Assembly (NCBI GenBank): GCA_016868315.1 | Contig: VGHE01000006.1 | Coordinates: 62,001-126,000 of the forward strand | Source: Betaproteobacteria bacterium | GTDB lineage: Bacteria; Bdellovibrionota_B; Oligoflexia; Silvanigrellales; Silvanigrellaceae | Reading direction: 5' to 3' | DNA length: 64,000 bases | Shown: positions 1-8,307 of the stretch, one piece after another | Layout: each line of letters begins with the position of its first letter | Numbering within the stretch: position 1 is the first letter of the stretch | Translations under genes and position numbers: made by a program | The notes under the pieces: model-generated | The model's input: only the letters and a program-made list of their open reading frames with translations | What the model was told of the DNA's origin: nothing | The model's database searches: none

Positions 1-414
1 ACGTCCGAAGTACATGAACGTCGGACTTAGAAGTAAAAAGAGAGAAATAACCAGAGCTGTGCCGTTGCCGAGCGCTCGACGCCAAAACAAAGGCAACAAA
101 ACAAGTAACACGTTGCAGGCCGCTGAGGGAAAACGAGCTGTGAAGTCATCGGAGCCGAAAATCGCCATGAAAGCGCCAACCAGGTAGTACAACACCGGGC
201 CGTGCAAGAGCGCAGAATATTCGTGCGGATGCCCATCGGAGACGCGATGCGAATAATACGCATGCAAACTTTCATCATGGTGGTAGGGCTTGTCTGCAAG
301 GAACAGGAAACGAGTCAGAACTGCAGCCAGTGCAATTAGGCCACAAACCAGAAACCAACCTTTGCCCTCAAGCAGTTTGTTCGTGATAGTCTTTCGAGTA
401 TGTTCGCTGAACAT
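1..414 (-). CDS. Agl23-like (TIGR03663) polytopic membrane protein, 5' part only
   Basis: The gene starts with ATG at 414 and runs off the left edge, so about 138 N-terminal residues are visible. The N-terminus is MFSEHTRKTITNK, followed by a membrane segment at about residues 20-38. A loop carries HHDESLHAYY and then LLHGPVLYYLVG, and GSDDFTARFPSA precedes further hydrophobic segments. The acidic residues after HHDE and the HGPxLYYL loop match the family annotated as flippase-activity-associated Agl23, a GT-C glycosyltransferase-like fold that acts on lipid-linked sugars in the membrane. The substrate is unknown. It is divergent from the CCA-adding enzyme, with about 52 bp between starts. 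The family call is fairly good from the N-terminal signature; the rest of the protein is outside the window. Confidence 0.72.
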   Translation of the reverse strand, partial: MFSEHTRKTITNKLLEGKGWFLVCGLIALAAVLTRFLFLADKPYHHDESLHAYYSHRVSDGHPHEYSALLHGPVLYYLVGAFMAIFGSDDFTARFPSAACNVLLVLLPLFWRRALGNGTALVISLFLLLSPTFMYFGR

Positions 415-466
415 GAGCTAATTGTCCGTCCTATCAGTGCCCATCGGAGTAGCCAGATTGAGACAG

Positions 467-1894
467 ATGATACCACATAAGCTTCACCCGGCCGTCTCTC
501 AGCATCCACGGATTTTGGCGGCCCGTGAAATCTGCGAAACCCTGCGCACAGCAGGCCGGCAGGCCTGGTGGGTTGGCGGATGCGTCCGAGATTTCCTACT
601 GAATCCTGAAGAGCCGCCCAACGATATAGACATCTCAACCGACGCTTCCTTCGATGAAGTGCACAGACTTCTCCCCAAGACCATCGGCATCGGTAAAGCC
701 TTCGGCGTCGGACTTGTGAGCCGAGGAGAATACGCATTCGAGGTGTCGACCTTCAGAAAAGAATCCGAGTACACCGACCGCCGTCACCCAAGTCTAGTTT
801 CGCAAGGCACAATCGAAGAAGACAGCGCCCGGCGTGATTTCACTGTAAATGCACTTTACTTCGATCCAATCGACGAACTTATCGTCGACTTCCACAATGG
901 ACTTTCGGATCTGAAACAACGGCAAATCCGCTGTGTCGGCGATGCCAAAATGCGTCTGCACGAGGATCCACTTCGGATCCTCAGGCTGCACCGCTTCTCG
1001 GCGAATCTCAATTTCTCGATCGAACCCGAGACCAAAGCTGCCGCCCATGCACTTACTGGTGAACTCATTCACATCAGCCTCGAGCGGGTTCTGCTCGAAA
1101 TCTCGAAAGTCAAAGCCGCGGCATTCGCTCGGTTTGCGCAAAGCACCCGCAATGCGCAATGGATTCTCCTGCAGTACAATTCGCCTGCTAGATCCTCGGC
1201 GACACCTGTTCCTGTTGCACTGCAGGAGTCACCTCATTCTTTCAATTTGCCCGTCGCGGCATTTCGGCACCCGGGAACTCTCTTCCTGCTGATGTGTCAC
1301 AGCAATTTTGGGCAGAGCGCCTTTGATTGGGTGAACATATTGAAAACCTGGCCGCTGTCTGCATCGGAACGCGCCCATGTTGAACTTGCTGTTCGTTTTG
1401 GGAGCGGCAAGTTTCGCGTTCCTCAATGCTCAGATCCACAAGCACAACTCAGCGCCTGGCAAGATTTTCTCGAACAGTGCCGGTGGCTGGTGCGCCAATC
1501 GAGAACCGAATTGCTCGATGCCTCTTGGCTTGTTGAAAATATCGCAGCCGATACCTTCAATCCAACCGACCTCGTGCACAGTTTTTGCAGAACGTGCAGC
1601 GCAGAATACACGCATCTGAGCCTTGCGCAGGCCATTGAAAACACGGTTGGCGAGAACTGCAAACCCGTTCGGGCAGAACTGAACCAGTGGGCAAAGGACA
1701 AACCTCAGGAAGCACTTGGATGGGCACGACTCATGACCGACATCGCCGCACTGCTGCAATACACAGGCTGCAGCACAGCGCAGCTTCCTGAATTTATACG
1801 TCACACGCATCAACAGCTGAATACGGAGACATGCGCACAGGCATTGCTCTGGGCAGCAAACCGCGCAAAGAAAAAACCACCCCGGAGCAACTGA
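467..1894 (+). CDS. CCA-adding tRNA nucleotidyltransferase / poly(A) polymerase family
   Basis: This is a class II nucleotidyltransferase that adds CCA to tRNA 3' ends or adds poly(A) to RNA in the cytoplasm. The head domain shows GGCVRD at residues 37-42 and the metal-binding pair D53/D55 in NDIDIS. RRDFTVNAL follows and then the RNA-binding stretch DPLRILRLHRFSA. The protein is about 475 residues, and the C-terminal half is not recognisable. An upstream TTG at 422 is in frame, but ATG at 467 gives the normal family N-terminus and clears the divergent gene. Because the tRNA genes in this window already encode CCA, a repair or poly(A) role is as likely as de novo CCA synthesis. Sequence alone does not separate CCA from PcnB activity. 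The stop codon lies inside the hairpin that terminates the convergent pruA. Confidence 0.85.
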   Translation: MIPHKLHPAVSQHPRILAAREICETLRTAGRQAWWVGGCVRDFLLNPEEPPNDIDISTDASFDEVHRLLPKTIGIGKAFGVGLVSRGEYAFEVSTFRKESEYTDRRHPSLVSQGTIEEDSARRDFTVNALYFDPIDELIVDFHNGLSDLKQRQIRCVGDAKMRLHEDPLRILRLHRFSANLNFSIEPETKAAAHALTGELIHISLERVLLEISKVKAAAFARFAQSTRNAQWILLQYNSPARSSATPVPVALQESPHSFNLPVAAFRHPGTLFLLMCHSNFGQSAFDWVNILKTWPLSASERAHVELAVRFGSGKFRVPQCSDPQAQLSAWQDFLEQCRWLVRQSRTELLDASWLVENIAADTFNPTDLVHSFCRTCSAEYTHLSLAQAIENTVGENCKPVRAELNQWAKDKPQEALGWARLMTDIAALLQYTGCSTAQLPEFIRHTHQQLNTETCAQALLWAANRAKKKPPRSN

Positions 1895-1912
1895 ACAGTT
1901 GTCACGGGGTGG
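1868..1912 (-). terminator. Rho-independent terminator of pruA
   Basis: An outer 8-bp stem (CCACCCCG at 1877-1884 with CGGGGTGG at 1905-1912) encloses an inner CAACTG/CAGTTG stem. Read on the minus strand it follows the pruA stop and is followed by a T-rich tract (complement of 1868-1876). The stem overlaps the last codons and stop of the plus-strand CCA-adding gene, so it may also slow transcription coming from that side. Confidence 0.85.
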
Positions 1913-1939
1913 ATTCGAGTTTCAAGTCAGCACAGGTCG

Positions 1940-3559
1940 TCAGCGCCCAAGCGTATTCTTGAGTGCAGCGAAGGCTTGCGGAGTTGTGCTGCGTGTGTGA
2001 CGCCGGGTGATACTTCCCTGCGACACAAAGTTAAGCAGGTACCATTTTCCACCCGCTTTTGCATTCGTACCGCTGGCACCGTCGCCACCGAAAGGTTGCT
2101 GATTAACAACCGCACCCGTCGTTTTCCGGTTCACGTAGAAGTTGCCCGCAAGCTGCGAGAGAACAGGAACTGCTCGTTCAAGGAACGTTTCGTTGCGGCT
2201 TATGACTGAACCCGTCAGGCGATACTGGTGCTGCTCGATGATACGCGCAGCATCTTCGAGAGTCTTATACGTCCGCACAGCTGTGACCGGACCAAAAATC
2301 TCAACACTGAGCAACTCGTGGATGTCGGAATTCACTTCAATCAAAGTTGGTTCGATGTAATAGCCTTTGCTGTCATCACACTTCCCACCGGCAAGGAAAG
2401 TGCAGGCTTTGTCGGCTTTGGCTTTTTCCAGCGCAGCCTTGATTTTGTCGAACGCACGCTGATTGATGACAGGACCCAAATCAGCCTTACGTTCGGTTGG
2501 AAGAGTCATAAGCTGCGCTTGTGTTTGCTTCACAAGTTCACTTTTGAGCGTAGGCCAGATTTTTTCATCGACGAGAACGACACTGTTTGCAGAACATTTT
2601 TGTCCACTGCGCCCAAATGCACCCTGAACGATAGCTTGAGCTGTGTCGACAACATCGATGTCGTGGTCGGCGACAAGAAAATCCTTACCACCCGTTTCCG
2701 CCACAAAGCGTGGAAAGTTGTTGCGCGGAAAATCAGTATTGAAAAGATAGTTGCCAAAAATGCGCGCCGTGTTGAAGCTTCCGGTGAAGTTCAATGCGGT
2801 GAGTTCAGGATGTTTGAGAACGGGAGGAAGGCAGTTTGGTCCTTCACCTGTCAGGAAGTTAATCACACCCGGCGGGAAGCCCGCTTCATCAAGAGCAAGC
2901 ATCAGCAGATAACTGGTCAGAACAGCATCACTGCTGGGCTTCCAAACCACTGTGTTGCCGGTCAGAGCCATAGCGAGAGGGAGATTGTAACCAATCGCAA
3001 TTGGGAAATTGAAAGGCGTCACGGCACAGGTGAAGCCTTTCAATGGACGCAGCTGCAGCTGATTTGTTTCCATGGGACCATCTCCCATGCGCTCAGCAAT
3101 CAACTCGGAATAGAACCAATTATTAAAGCGCACGAAGTCCATGAGTTCGGCCCAACTGGCCGAGGTTTCATTGGCTGTGTAACCGCATTCGACTGCGGCT
3201 GTTGCGCATGTCTGGTACTTCCACTTTGCAAGAACTGCCTCAAGATCTCTGAATTTCTGCAAACGGGTTGCGGGTGAAAGCGCAGCCCATGCGGGCTTGG
3301 CTGCAAGTGCAGCATCGATGGCTTTCTGCGCATGACTTGCATCAGCTTCCTGAAAAGAACACACAAGCTGCTTTGTGGCAGGATTAAGGCTTTTACCCTT
3401 CTGATTCGCGTAAATCTTTTGGCCACCGATTATCATAGGCACTTCAAGTCCGAGCGGAATTTCACGGGTCGCCGCTTCAAACTGCGCCCAGGCAGCCTCA
3501 GTGTCACGGATGTTCTCAATAGGTTCGTTGGTCGGTTTGACCATGGACAGGACGTTCAT
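1940..3559 (-). CDS. pruA: L-glutamate gamma-semialdehyde (1-pyrroline-5-carboxylate) dehydrogenase
   Basis: The enzyme oxidises glutamate-5-semialdehyde to glutamate with NAD+, the second step of proline catabolism. It is a full-length aldehyde dehydrogenase of 539 residues. Visible features are the TPFNFP motif at 181-186, the catalytic base E288 in VAETGGK, the nucleophile C322 in SGQKCSAN, and EIFGP near the cofactor site. Length and motifs match the monofunctional, eukaryote-like P5C dehydrogenase group rather than a PutA fusion; no proline dehydrogenase lies next to it. The start is ATG at 3559 with GGGG eight bases upstream. It lies 27 bp downstream of capA and shares its strand, so it is probably cotranscribed and ends at the strong hairpin downstream. 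A biosynthetic proC is also in this window, about 16 kb away. Confidence 0.93.
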   Translation of the reverse strand: MNVLSMVKPTNEPIENIRDTEAAWAQFEAATREIPLGLEVPMIIGGQKIYANQKGKSLNPATKQLVCSFQEADASHAQKAIDAALAAKPAWAALSPATRLQKFRDLEAVLAKWKYQTCATAAVECGYTANETSASWAELMDFVRFNNWFYSELIAERMGDGPMETNQLQLRPLKGFTCAVTPFNFPIAIGYNLPLAMALTGNTVVWKPSSDAVLTSYLLMLALDEAGFPPGVINFLTGEGPNCLPPVLKHPELTALNFTGSFNTARIFGNYLFNTDFPRNNFPRFVAETGGKDFLVADHDIDVVDTAQAIVQGAFGRSGQKCSANSVVLVDEKIWPTLKSELVKQTQAQLMTLPTERKADLGPVINQRAFDKIKAALEKAKADKACTFLAGGKCDDSKGYYIEPTLIEVNSDIHELLSVEIFGPVTAVRTYKTLEDAARIIEQHQYRLTGSVISRNETFLERAVPVLSQLAGNFYVNRKTTGAVVNQQPFGGDGASGTNAKAGGKWYLLNFVSQGSITRRHTRSTTPQAFAALKNTLGR

Positions 3560-3586
3560 TTTTAGACCCCGGTTAGGACAATGGAC

Positions 3587-4918
3587 TTAGCGGATAGCTG
3601 TCCCTTCTTTAGAGGCTTGTGCCGTGGGCTGCAACCATTCGGAGATGGTTCTGACTTGGTTTTCACCGGGAATGAAAAACTCAAGCTCAGGAGAAAAATA
3701 GCCTTTCTTGACATATTCGCGCGCAAAAGGTGCGAATTCGGCCAGACTCATGGGTCGCGTACGATAGCCTGTCGCACGGTTGAAGGTCTGGAGAGGGGTC
3801 AGAACCATGCGATAGCGATGGGTTGAGCCATCTTGTCCTGGTTGCGCAGCGGAGCAGAACTCAAAGTGAGCACCCAGCCCAAACTTTGCTTCCCTGGAAA
3901 GCGAAGCAAACGAAAAATTACCAATGCCGTAAACAATAATTCCGTCCTCAGGCTCCACGTCTACGACCTGCGCAATATGAGCATGATGACCAACGACAAT
4001 ATCCGCTCCGGCAGCCAGAGCGATCTTGGCCTGCGCCGGTTGGTGATCACGTAGACCGGCTTTCAGCTCTTCACCCCAATGAAATGCGACCACCACGAAG
4101 TCGGCAGAGCTTCGGGCATCAGCAATCGCTTTTCTCAGTGCATCACCGCGCGGAAAAGCGACGCCGGGTTGCTTTTCCGTAGCCCACGCCTCGGCAGGGT
4201 ATGTTGTTGTCGCTGAAATAACCGCAATTCGGATCCCATTTTTTTCGAGCCACATCGGCTGCAGAGCTGCGCGCAGATTTTGGCCAACACCTGCAAATTT
4301 CATTCCCGCGGCCTTGAGTGCGGCCATGGTGTCCTGAGCACCCTTCCAACCAAAATCCATGCTGTGATTATTCGCCAACGTGAAGTGTTTGATTCCCGCA
4401 GCACCCAACCACTTTAAGCTGTCGGGAGCCTGCTTCAGAGCGAATGGGTATTTTTCAAATGCACGTTTTTCTTCTCGCGTCAGGGCTCCTTCAAAATTCA
4501 CAACATTAAAATCAGCCCACTGCAGAAGTGGTTTTAGATTGTCAAAAAGTGAAACTTTCAATTGAGCTGCTGGACTCTTAGGTCCAACCCAATAGTCTCC
4601 ATAAAAGCTCACCTTCACCGGCTCAGCACATTCGCTTGGCCACGATAATACGCTTTTGCTCTTTTGCGGTGGGGGCGGTGGAGGTTGCGGAACAACCGAG
4701 CTTTGGTTGCCTTGTGCCGGCACTCCGGCTGGGTCTTTTGAGCTCAGTTTTACACCGGGAATAAGGTGATGACGCACATTGAGTTGAGCTAAGCGCGGCG
4801 CGTCTTCACGCGGCACATCTGAATGTGCACGTGAACCCACGAGGCAAATGAACATCCAGCAGACCTGCCGGACTCTCAACACGCCCACGAGCGCCCCCTC
4901 ATTTCGCCGCATCAACAT
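3587..4918 (-). CDS. CapA-family metallophosphatase-fold protein, probably exported
   Basis: The protein has the PGA_cap/CapA calcineurin-like fold. The visible motif order is FYGDYW, then VVNFEG, ANNHSMDFGWKG, VVAFHWGEE and VVGHHAHIAQ, which supply the expected Asp, Asn and His metal ligands. Family members include PgsA/CapA of poly-gamma-glutamate export, but many are simply lipid- or cell-surface-linked phosphoesterases, so no capsule role is asserted. The reading frame is open to 5062, inside ribA. ATG at 4918 (or 4912) is preferred because it gives a basic start, a hydrophobic segment and a likely signal-peptide end near SRA-HSD. A Pro-rich linker (PQPPPPPPQK) separates the N-terminus from the catalytic domain. 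It lies between ribA and pruA on one strand. Confidence 0.8.
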   Translation of the reverse strand: MLMRRNEGALVGVLRVRQVCWMFICLVGSRAHSDVPREDAPRLAQLNVRHHLIPGVKLSSKDPAGVPAQGNQSSVVPQPPPPPPQKSKSVLSWPSECAEPVKVSFYGDYWVGPKSPAAQLKVSLFDNLKPLLQWADFNVVNFEGALTREEKRAFEKYPFALKQAPDSLKWLGAAGIKHFTLANNHSMDFGWKGAQDTMAALKAAGMKFAGVGQNLRAALQPMWLEKNGIRIAVISATTTYPAEAWATEKQPGVAFPRGDALRKAIADARSSADFVVVAFHWGEELKAGLRDHQPAQAKIALAAGADIVVGHHAHIAQVVDVEPEDGIIVYGIGNFSFASLSREAKFGLGAHFEFCSAAQPGQDGSTHRYRMVLTPLQTFNRATGYRTRPMSLAEFAPFAREYVKKGYFSPELEFFIPGENQVRTISEWLQPTAQASKEGTAIR

Positions 4919-5015
4919 TGGAATAACTGCCCTATCCGAGCTTAACAAAAACAACTGCGATGTCGGGCTGAAGCTTTTCTCGGTGCGGCGAGTTGTTGGC
5001 GGGAGTAGGCTAAAT

Positions 5016-5708
5016 TTATCCCTCTTCGCCGGGGAGTCTTTCGGAATCCGAGACAACATCAAGACTGATAAGGTGCCTCATCTTTTCCATTTTCGTACGG
5101 ATGTACTTGAGATTTTCTTTCTGCAAAACCGGAGCAATTGCGACACGCTCAACAACCTCAATACCAGCCTCAGCGAGTGCCTCGACCTTTGCCGGGTTGT
5201 TGGTGAGCAGGCGCACTTTCGATACCCCAGAGGCCTTGATGATTTCAGCAGCGACCACAAAACTACGTTCATCTGCCGAGAAACCAAGGGCAAGATTGGC
5301 CTCAACCGTATCCATGCCCGCATCCTGAAGAGAGTAGGCCTGCATTTTTGCTGCAAGACCGATACCGCGACCTTCTTGGCGGAGGTACAGAATCGCGCCA
5401 TATCCCTCTTTAGCAATTGAATTCATGGCATCTTGGAGCTGCTGGCCACAGTCACAGCGCAGTGAACCAAAAACATCACCGGTCAAACATTCTGAGTGAA
5501 TGCGCACGAGGGGAATTTTGTCGGGGCGATTCCATTCCCCCATCCACAAAAGCACATGTTCTTTGGCCGTTGCCGCTTCGAGGTAGAGCGACATTTGGAA
5601 TGGACCCCAAAGTGTCGGGAGGCGGGTTGTAGAGATGTGCTGCAGCGAAACCATATGAAAAAAGTCCATCCTCTTGGGAGTCAATCCTTCCCGCCGGATA
5701 TTGCACAT
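5016..5708 (-). CDS. ribA: GTP cyclohydrolase II
   Basis: The enzyme converts GTP to 2,5-diamino-6-ribosylamino-pyrimidinone phosphate, the first committed step of riboflavin synthesis. The zinc-binding set ECLTGD-FGSLRCDCG is present, as are the catalytic stretch RQEGRGIGL and the C-terminal LTNNPAK. It is a stand-alone RibA, not a RibBA fusion, with no DHBP synthase domain. ATG at 5708 opens the frame, but family members usually begin just before the STTRLPT segment. ATG at 5669 or 5654 is therefore possible, and none of the three has an ideal ribosome site. No other rib genes and no FMN-riboswitch-like leader are seen upstream. The 3' end abuts capA. Confidence 0.92.
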   Translation of the reverse strand: MCNIRREGLTPKRMDFFHMVSLQHISTTRLPTLWGPFQMSLYLEAATAKEHVLLWMGEWNRPDKIPLVRIHSECLTGDVFGSLRCDCGQQLQDAMNSIAKEGYGAILYLRQEGRGIGLAAKMQAYSLQDAGMDTVEANLALGFSADERSFVVAAEIIKASGVSKVRLLTNNPAKVEALAEAGIEVVERVAIAPVLQKENLKYIRTKMEKMRHLISLDVVSDSERLPGEEG

Positions 5709-5758
5709 TTAAATTCAGAACAAGTGAAAGTCGGGAGCGAAAAAAAGACTGGCGCGGC

Positions 5759-5777
5759 GGCTAGCTCTCTGCTAGCC
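5759..5777. other. Perfect 7-bp hairpin in the ribA / membrane-protein divergent region
   Basis: GGCTAGC (5759-5765) and GCTAGCC (5771-5777) form a perfect stem with a 5-base loop between divergent genes. There is no T-tract on either side, so a terminator is unlikely. An operator or a 5'-UTR structure are the alternatives. Confidence 0.4.
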
Positions 5778-5840
5778 CCGGAAGGAAGGCAAAAATCAAG
5801 AGTCTCGGTTCTCCGCGAGCCCTTTTTCCAGGAAAGAAAA

Positions 5841-6941
5841 GTGGACACGCCCATGGAACAACAAATCAGCCCCAGAGGCCAAATACATAGAATTTCTGCA
5901 CAAAGCAGCTCATTCGTGCTTGGTCTTGGGTTGCCCGCAGCCCTGACTCTCTCCGGATTCATCTGCCAATCGAACGCTCTGAGCGGATTCGGATGGGCGC
6001 TGCTCGCCGCACTTGCAGGCTGCCTCGCCAGCACACTCTTGGGCTGGTCTGCGCTTCTCAAAACACTGGTGCCCGAGCGTTCCACCTGGAAAAAATCACT
6101 GGTTGCAGGACTCTTTCTCGCTTTGGGGTTGGTTCTGCAAGGCGTAGCTTTAGGTTCGGAAGGATGGAGCCCCATTCACGCGGTTGCGTTGGCTTTTATC
6201 CCATGGAGCCGAAGCATGTGGCGTTTGGTCGCCCAAATCGAAGTTTTCCCCAATGTTCGCAGCCGCCTGTCCGCTCTTTTATTGATGGGCGCAGCAGTGG
6301 TCTACCTCTGGCCTGAATTTGCCCAACTCGCAGTCGCTGCAAAAATCAGCTCGAGTCAGTTACTGCTGGTACCGGCTCTCAGCCAGTTTTCCCTTCCGCT
6401 GCCCCGCAGCTTTTCTTTTTTGTCGGCGCTTTGCTTTGGTGCTGCTTCGAGTCTGCAATTGGCGCAGGAACGCAGTATTTCGAGCCTCACGTTCTGGAGC
6501 ATCCCGACAGCCATCGCCGCCATAACGCTGAGTTTTATCGGTTGGGTTGCCCTGCAGCAGTACGAGACACGCATCGCTGTGATGGGTGATCTCGAGCTTG
6601 CTCCAATGAGCCGTTTGATGGCCGTGACACCCGCATTCATTTTCGGAATCATGATGCTTGCACTCAGACCTCGAGTTCACATCAAGAACTCGCTCCTCAT
6701 CGGGCGAGACACCAACAACTGGTGGCAATCTCTCGGCCTCGGTGCGGGCTGCTCAGCCACTTTGCTTCTTTGGCACAGGGCTCAGATACCCAACTCCGAT
6801 CTCCTGCTTTTCGCTTTGGTTCTTGCGGGGCAATTTGTGGGATTGCGCCTGAGCAACAACCCGGTCACGTTCGCCCGCACGCTCAGCCTTGTAACCGACA
6901 CCAACACACCCGAAAAACAGCGGGCTTTCCAAAACTCCTAA
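5841..6941 (+). CDS. Polytopic inner-membrane protein of unknown function
   Basis: About 366 residues with around ten strongly hydrophobic segments separated by short loops, for example LGLGLPAALTLSGFI near the start and LLLFALVLAGQFVGL near the end. The overall size and spacing recall drug/metabolite-type (EamA-like) transporters, but no clear family motif is seen, so the substrate is unknown. The frame is open from 5496, overlapping ribA antisense. The chosen GTG at 5841 has AGGA seven bases upstream; ATG at 5853 is the alternative. It is followed 13 bp later by the LOG-family gene on the same strand. Confidence 0.62.
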   Translation: MDTPMEQQISPRGQIHRISAQSSSFVLGLGLPAALTLSGFICQSNALSGFGWALLAALAGCLASTLLGWSALLKTLVPERSTWKKSLVAGLFLALGLVLQGVALGSEGWSPIHAVALAFIPWSRSMWRLVAQIEVFPNVRSRLSALLLMGAAVVYLWPEFAQLAVAAKISSSQLLLVPALSQFSLPLPRSFSFLSALCFGAASSLQLAQERSISSLTFWSIPTAIAAITLSFIGWVALQQYETRIAVMGDLELAPMSRLMAVTPAFIFGIMMLALRPRVHIKNSLLIGRDTNNWWQSLGLGAGCSATLLLWHRAQIPNSDLLLFALVLAGQFVGLRLSNNPVTFARTLSLVTDTNTPEKQRAFQNS

Positions 6942-6954
6942 CAAGGGTTCAAAC

Positions 6955-7494
6955 ATGACCAAAATCTCTTCCATCTGCGTCTTCTGCGGTGCTCAGAATG
7001 GCCGTTCGCCTGAGTTTCGAGAACTCGCGTTCGAAGTCGGGCAGCTTCTGGGTTCTCGCAGACTGAAACTCGTCTATGGGGGAAGCAAAGATGGACTCAT
7101 GGGCGCAACCGCCGACGGCGTGTTGTCGCACGGCGGGGAAGTCCTTGGAGTCCTGCCCAAAAAGCTGGCCAACCGTGAGCTCGCGCACCAGCGCATCGAC
7201 AAACTCGTTACTGTCGAAACCATGGCTCAGAGAAAAGACGTGCTGATGACCGAATCTGACGCATTCCTGATTTTGCCTGGCGGGCTTGGAACTCTCGATG
7301 AGCTTTTTGAAGTCCTGACCGCGAATACACTCGGTTTCATGAACAAGCCCGTCATTGTCCTGAACAGCTTCGGCTTCTACACAGGTCTCATCACTTGGCT
7401 CGAGACGATCGCACAGTCAGGGCTAAGCCGATCTCCCGGAGAACTGTTCACGGTGGTGGAAGACGTCGACGCACTTGGTCGTCTTCTTTCGTAG
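6955..7494 (+). CDS. LOG-family nucleoside 5'-monophosphate phosphoribohydrolase (TIGR00730)
   Basis: A cytoplasmic Rossmann-fold protein of 179 residues. The LOG signature is complete: VYGGSKDGLMGATADG near residues 40-55 and LPGGLGTLDELFEVLT near 108-123, the PGGxGTxxE motif that binds the phosphate and ribose. Family members hydrolyse N6-modified adenosine monophosphates or AMP to base plus ribose 5-phosphate. Many bacterial copies were annotated as lysine decarboxylases in error. The start ATG at 6955 has AAGGG upstream. Its role next to lolA and the c-di-AMP genes is unclear. Confidence 0.9.
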   Translation: MTKISSICVFCGAQNGRSPEFRELAFEVGQLLGSRRLKLVYGGSKDGLMGATADGVLSHGGEVLGVLPKKLANRELAHQRIDKLVTVETMAQRKDVLMTESDAFLILPGGLGTLDELFEVLTANTLGFMNKPVIVLNSFGFYTGLITWLETIAQSGLSRSPGELFTVVEDVDALGRLLS

Positions 7495-7570
7495 AACTTT
7501 GAGCTCTGGGCTTGCAGCTTCGATACTTGTCGGGCAAGTTTGCCATAAGACTTGCTGAGCTGGAGCCCCC

Positions 7571-8299
7571 ATGACCACCCCAATCAACACATCTGTTTCA
7601 TTCCTGAAATTTGCTCTGGCAGTCATGGCGCTCACTCTACCGGGCGGGCTTCTTGCTGCTTCCGACGCGGCAGCTTCAACCACGGCCAACGGTGCGTCGA
7701 GCAAGATTGCCGAAGAACTCAGAACGCTTCAGTCAAAATCGAACCTGAATGCTTCGTTCAGGGTTAAATTCGATCAAAAGGTTTTCAGCGCACTGCGCAA
7801 AAAGACAACAGCAAGCACCGGTGAGCTCATTTTCTCGCAGCCACGCAAATTCCGGTGGGAGGTCTTCTCACCCGGAAAAGAGCTCTACGTGAATAATGGC
7901 GAATGGTTCTGGAAGTACATCGAAAACACGAAGCATGCCTTGCGTATGCCTGCAAACTCGAGCGATCTCGAATTTCTCGATGTGGTTTTTAATCTCGATC
8001 GTCTGCCAAATAAATTCAACCTGGAAAAAGTCTCAACTTTCCCGGCAGACGAAAACCTGACCAACACAAGTTGCCCAAAGAGCAACACTTGCGTTTCTCT
8101 TGAGCCTATTCAAAAATCTGCTCAAAAATCGATTACGCTCGCGGTCGACCAATCGACCGGATTCGTGAGTGTCATCAGAATTGAATTCAGAAATGGCAAC
8201 CGCACGCTCATCAATTTCAGTTCCATGAAACCAGAGAAAATCGCGGCGAGCGCGTTCGAGTTCATTCCTCCACCTGGCACTGCAGTTGATAAAAGGTAA
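7571..8299 (+). CDS. lolA: Outer-membrane lipoprotein carrier protein LolA
   Basis: A periplasmic chaperone that takes lipoproteins from the LolCDE transporter to the outer membrane. The protein is 242 residues with an N-terminal signal peptide (FALAVMALTLPGG core, cleavage likely near LLAASDA). The LolA-like core follows, including SASTGELIFSQPRKFRWEV-type strands and the conserved FRWE-F-P pattern. It starts 76 bp after the LOG gene and ends 8 bp before cdaA, so it is probably in the same transcript. No LolB or LolCDE is seen in this window. Confidence 0.88.
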   Translation: MTTPINTSVSFLKFALAVMALTLPGGLLAASDAAASTTANGASSKIAEELRTLQSKSNLNASFRVKFDQKVFSALRKKTTASTGELIFSQPRKFRWEVFSPGKELYVNNGEWFWKYIENTKHALRMPANSSDLEFLDVVFNLDRLPNKFNLEKVSTFPADENLTNTSCPKSNTCVSLEPIQKSAQKSITLAVDQSTGFVSVIRIEFRNGNRTLINFSSMKPEKIAASAFEFIPPPGTAVDKR

Positions 8300-8307
8300 A
8301 ACGTCGA

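Noticed and set aside
2228-3277. A 349-codon plus-strand frame antisense to pruA
   Set aside because: It lies wholly inside pruA, has no ribosome site or recognisable protein motifs, and pruA has complete catalytic residues.
5709-5840. An FMN riboswitch in front of ribA
   Set aside because: The 130-bp space has only one simple 7-bp hairpin and none of the conserved RFN blocks.
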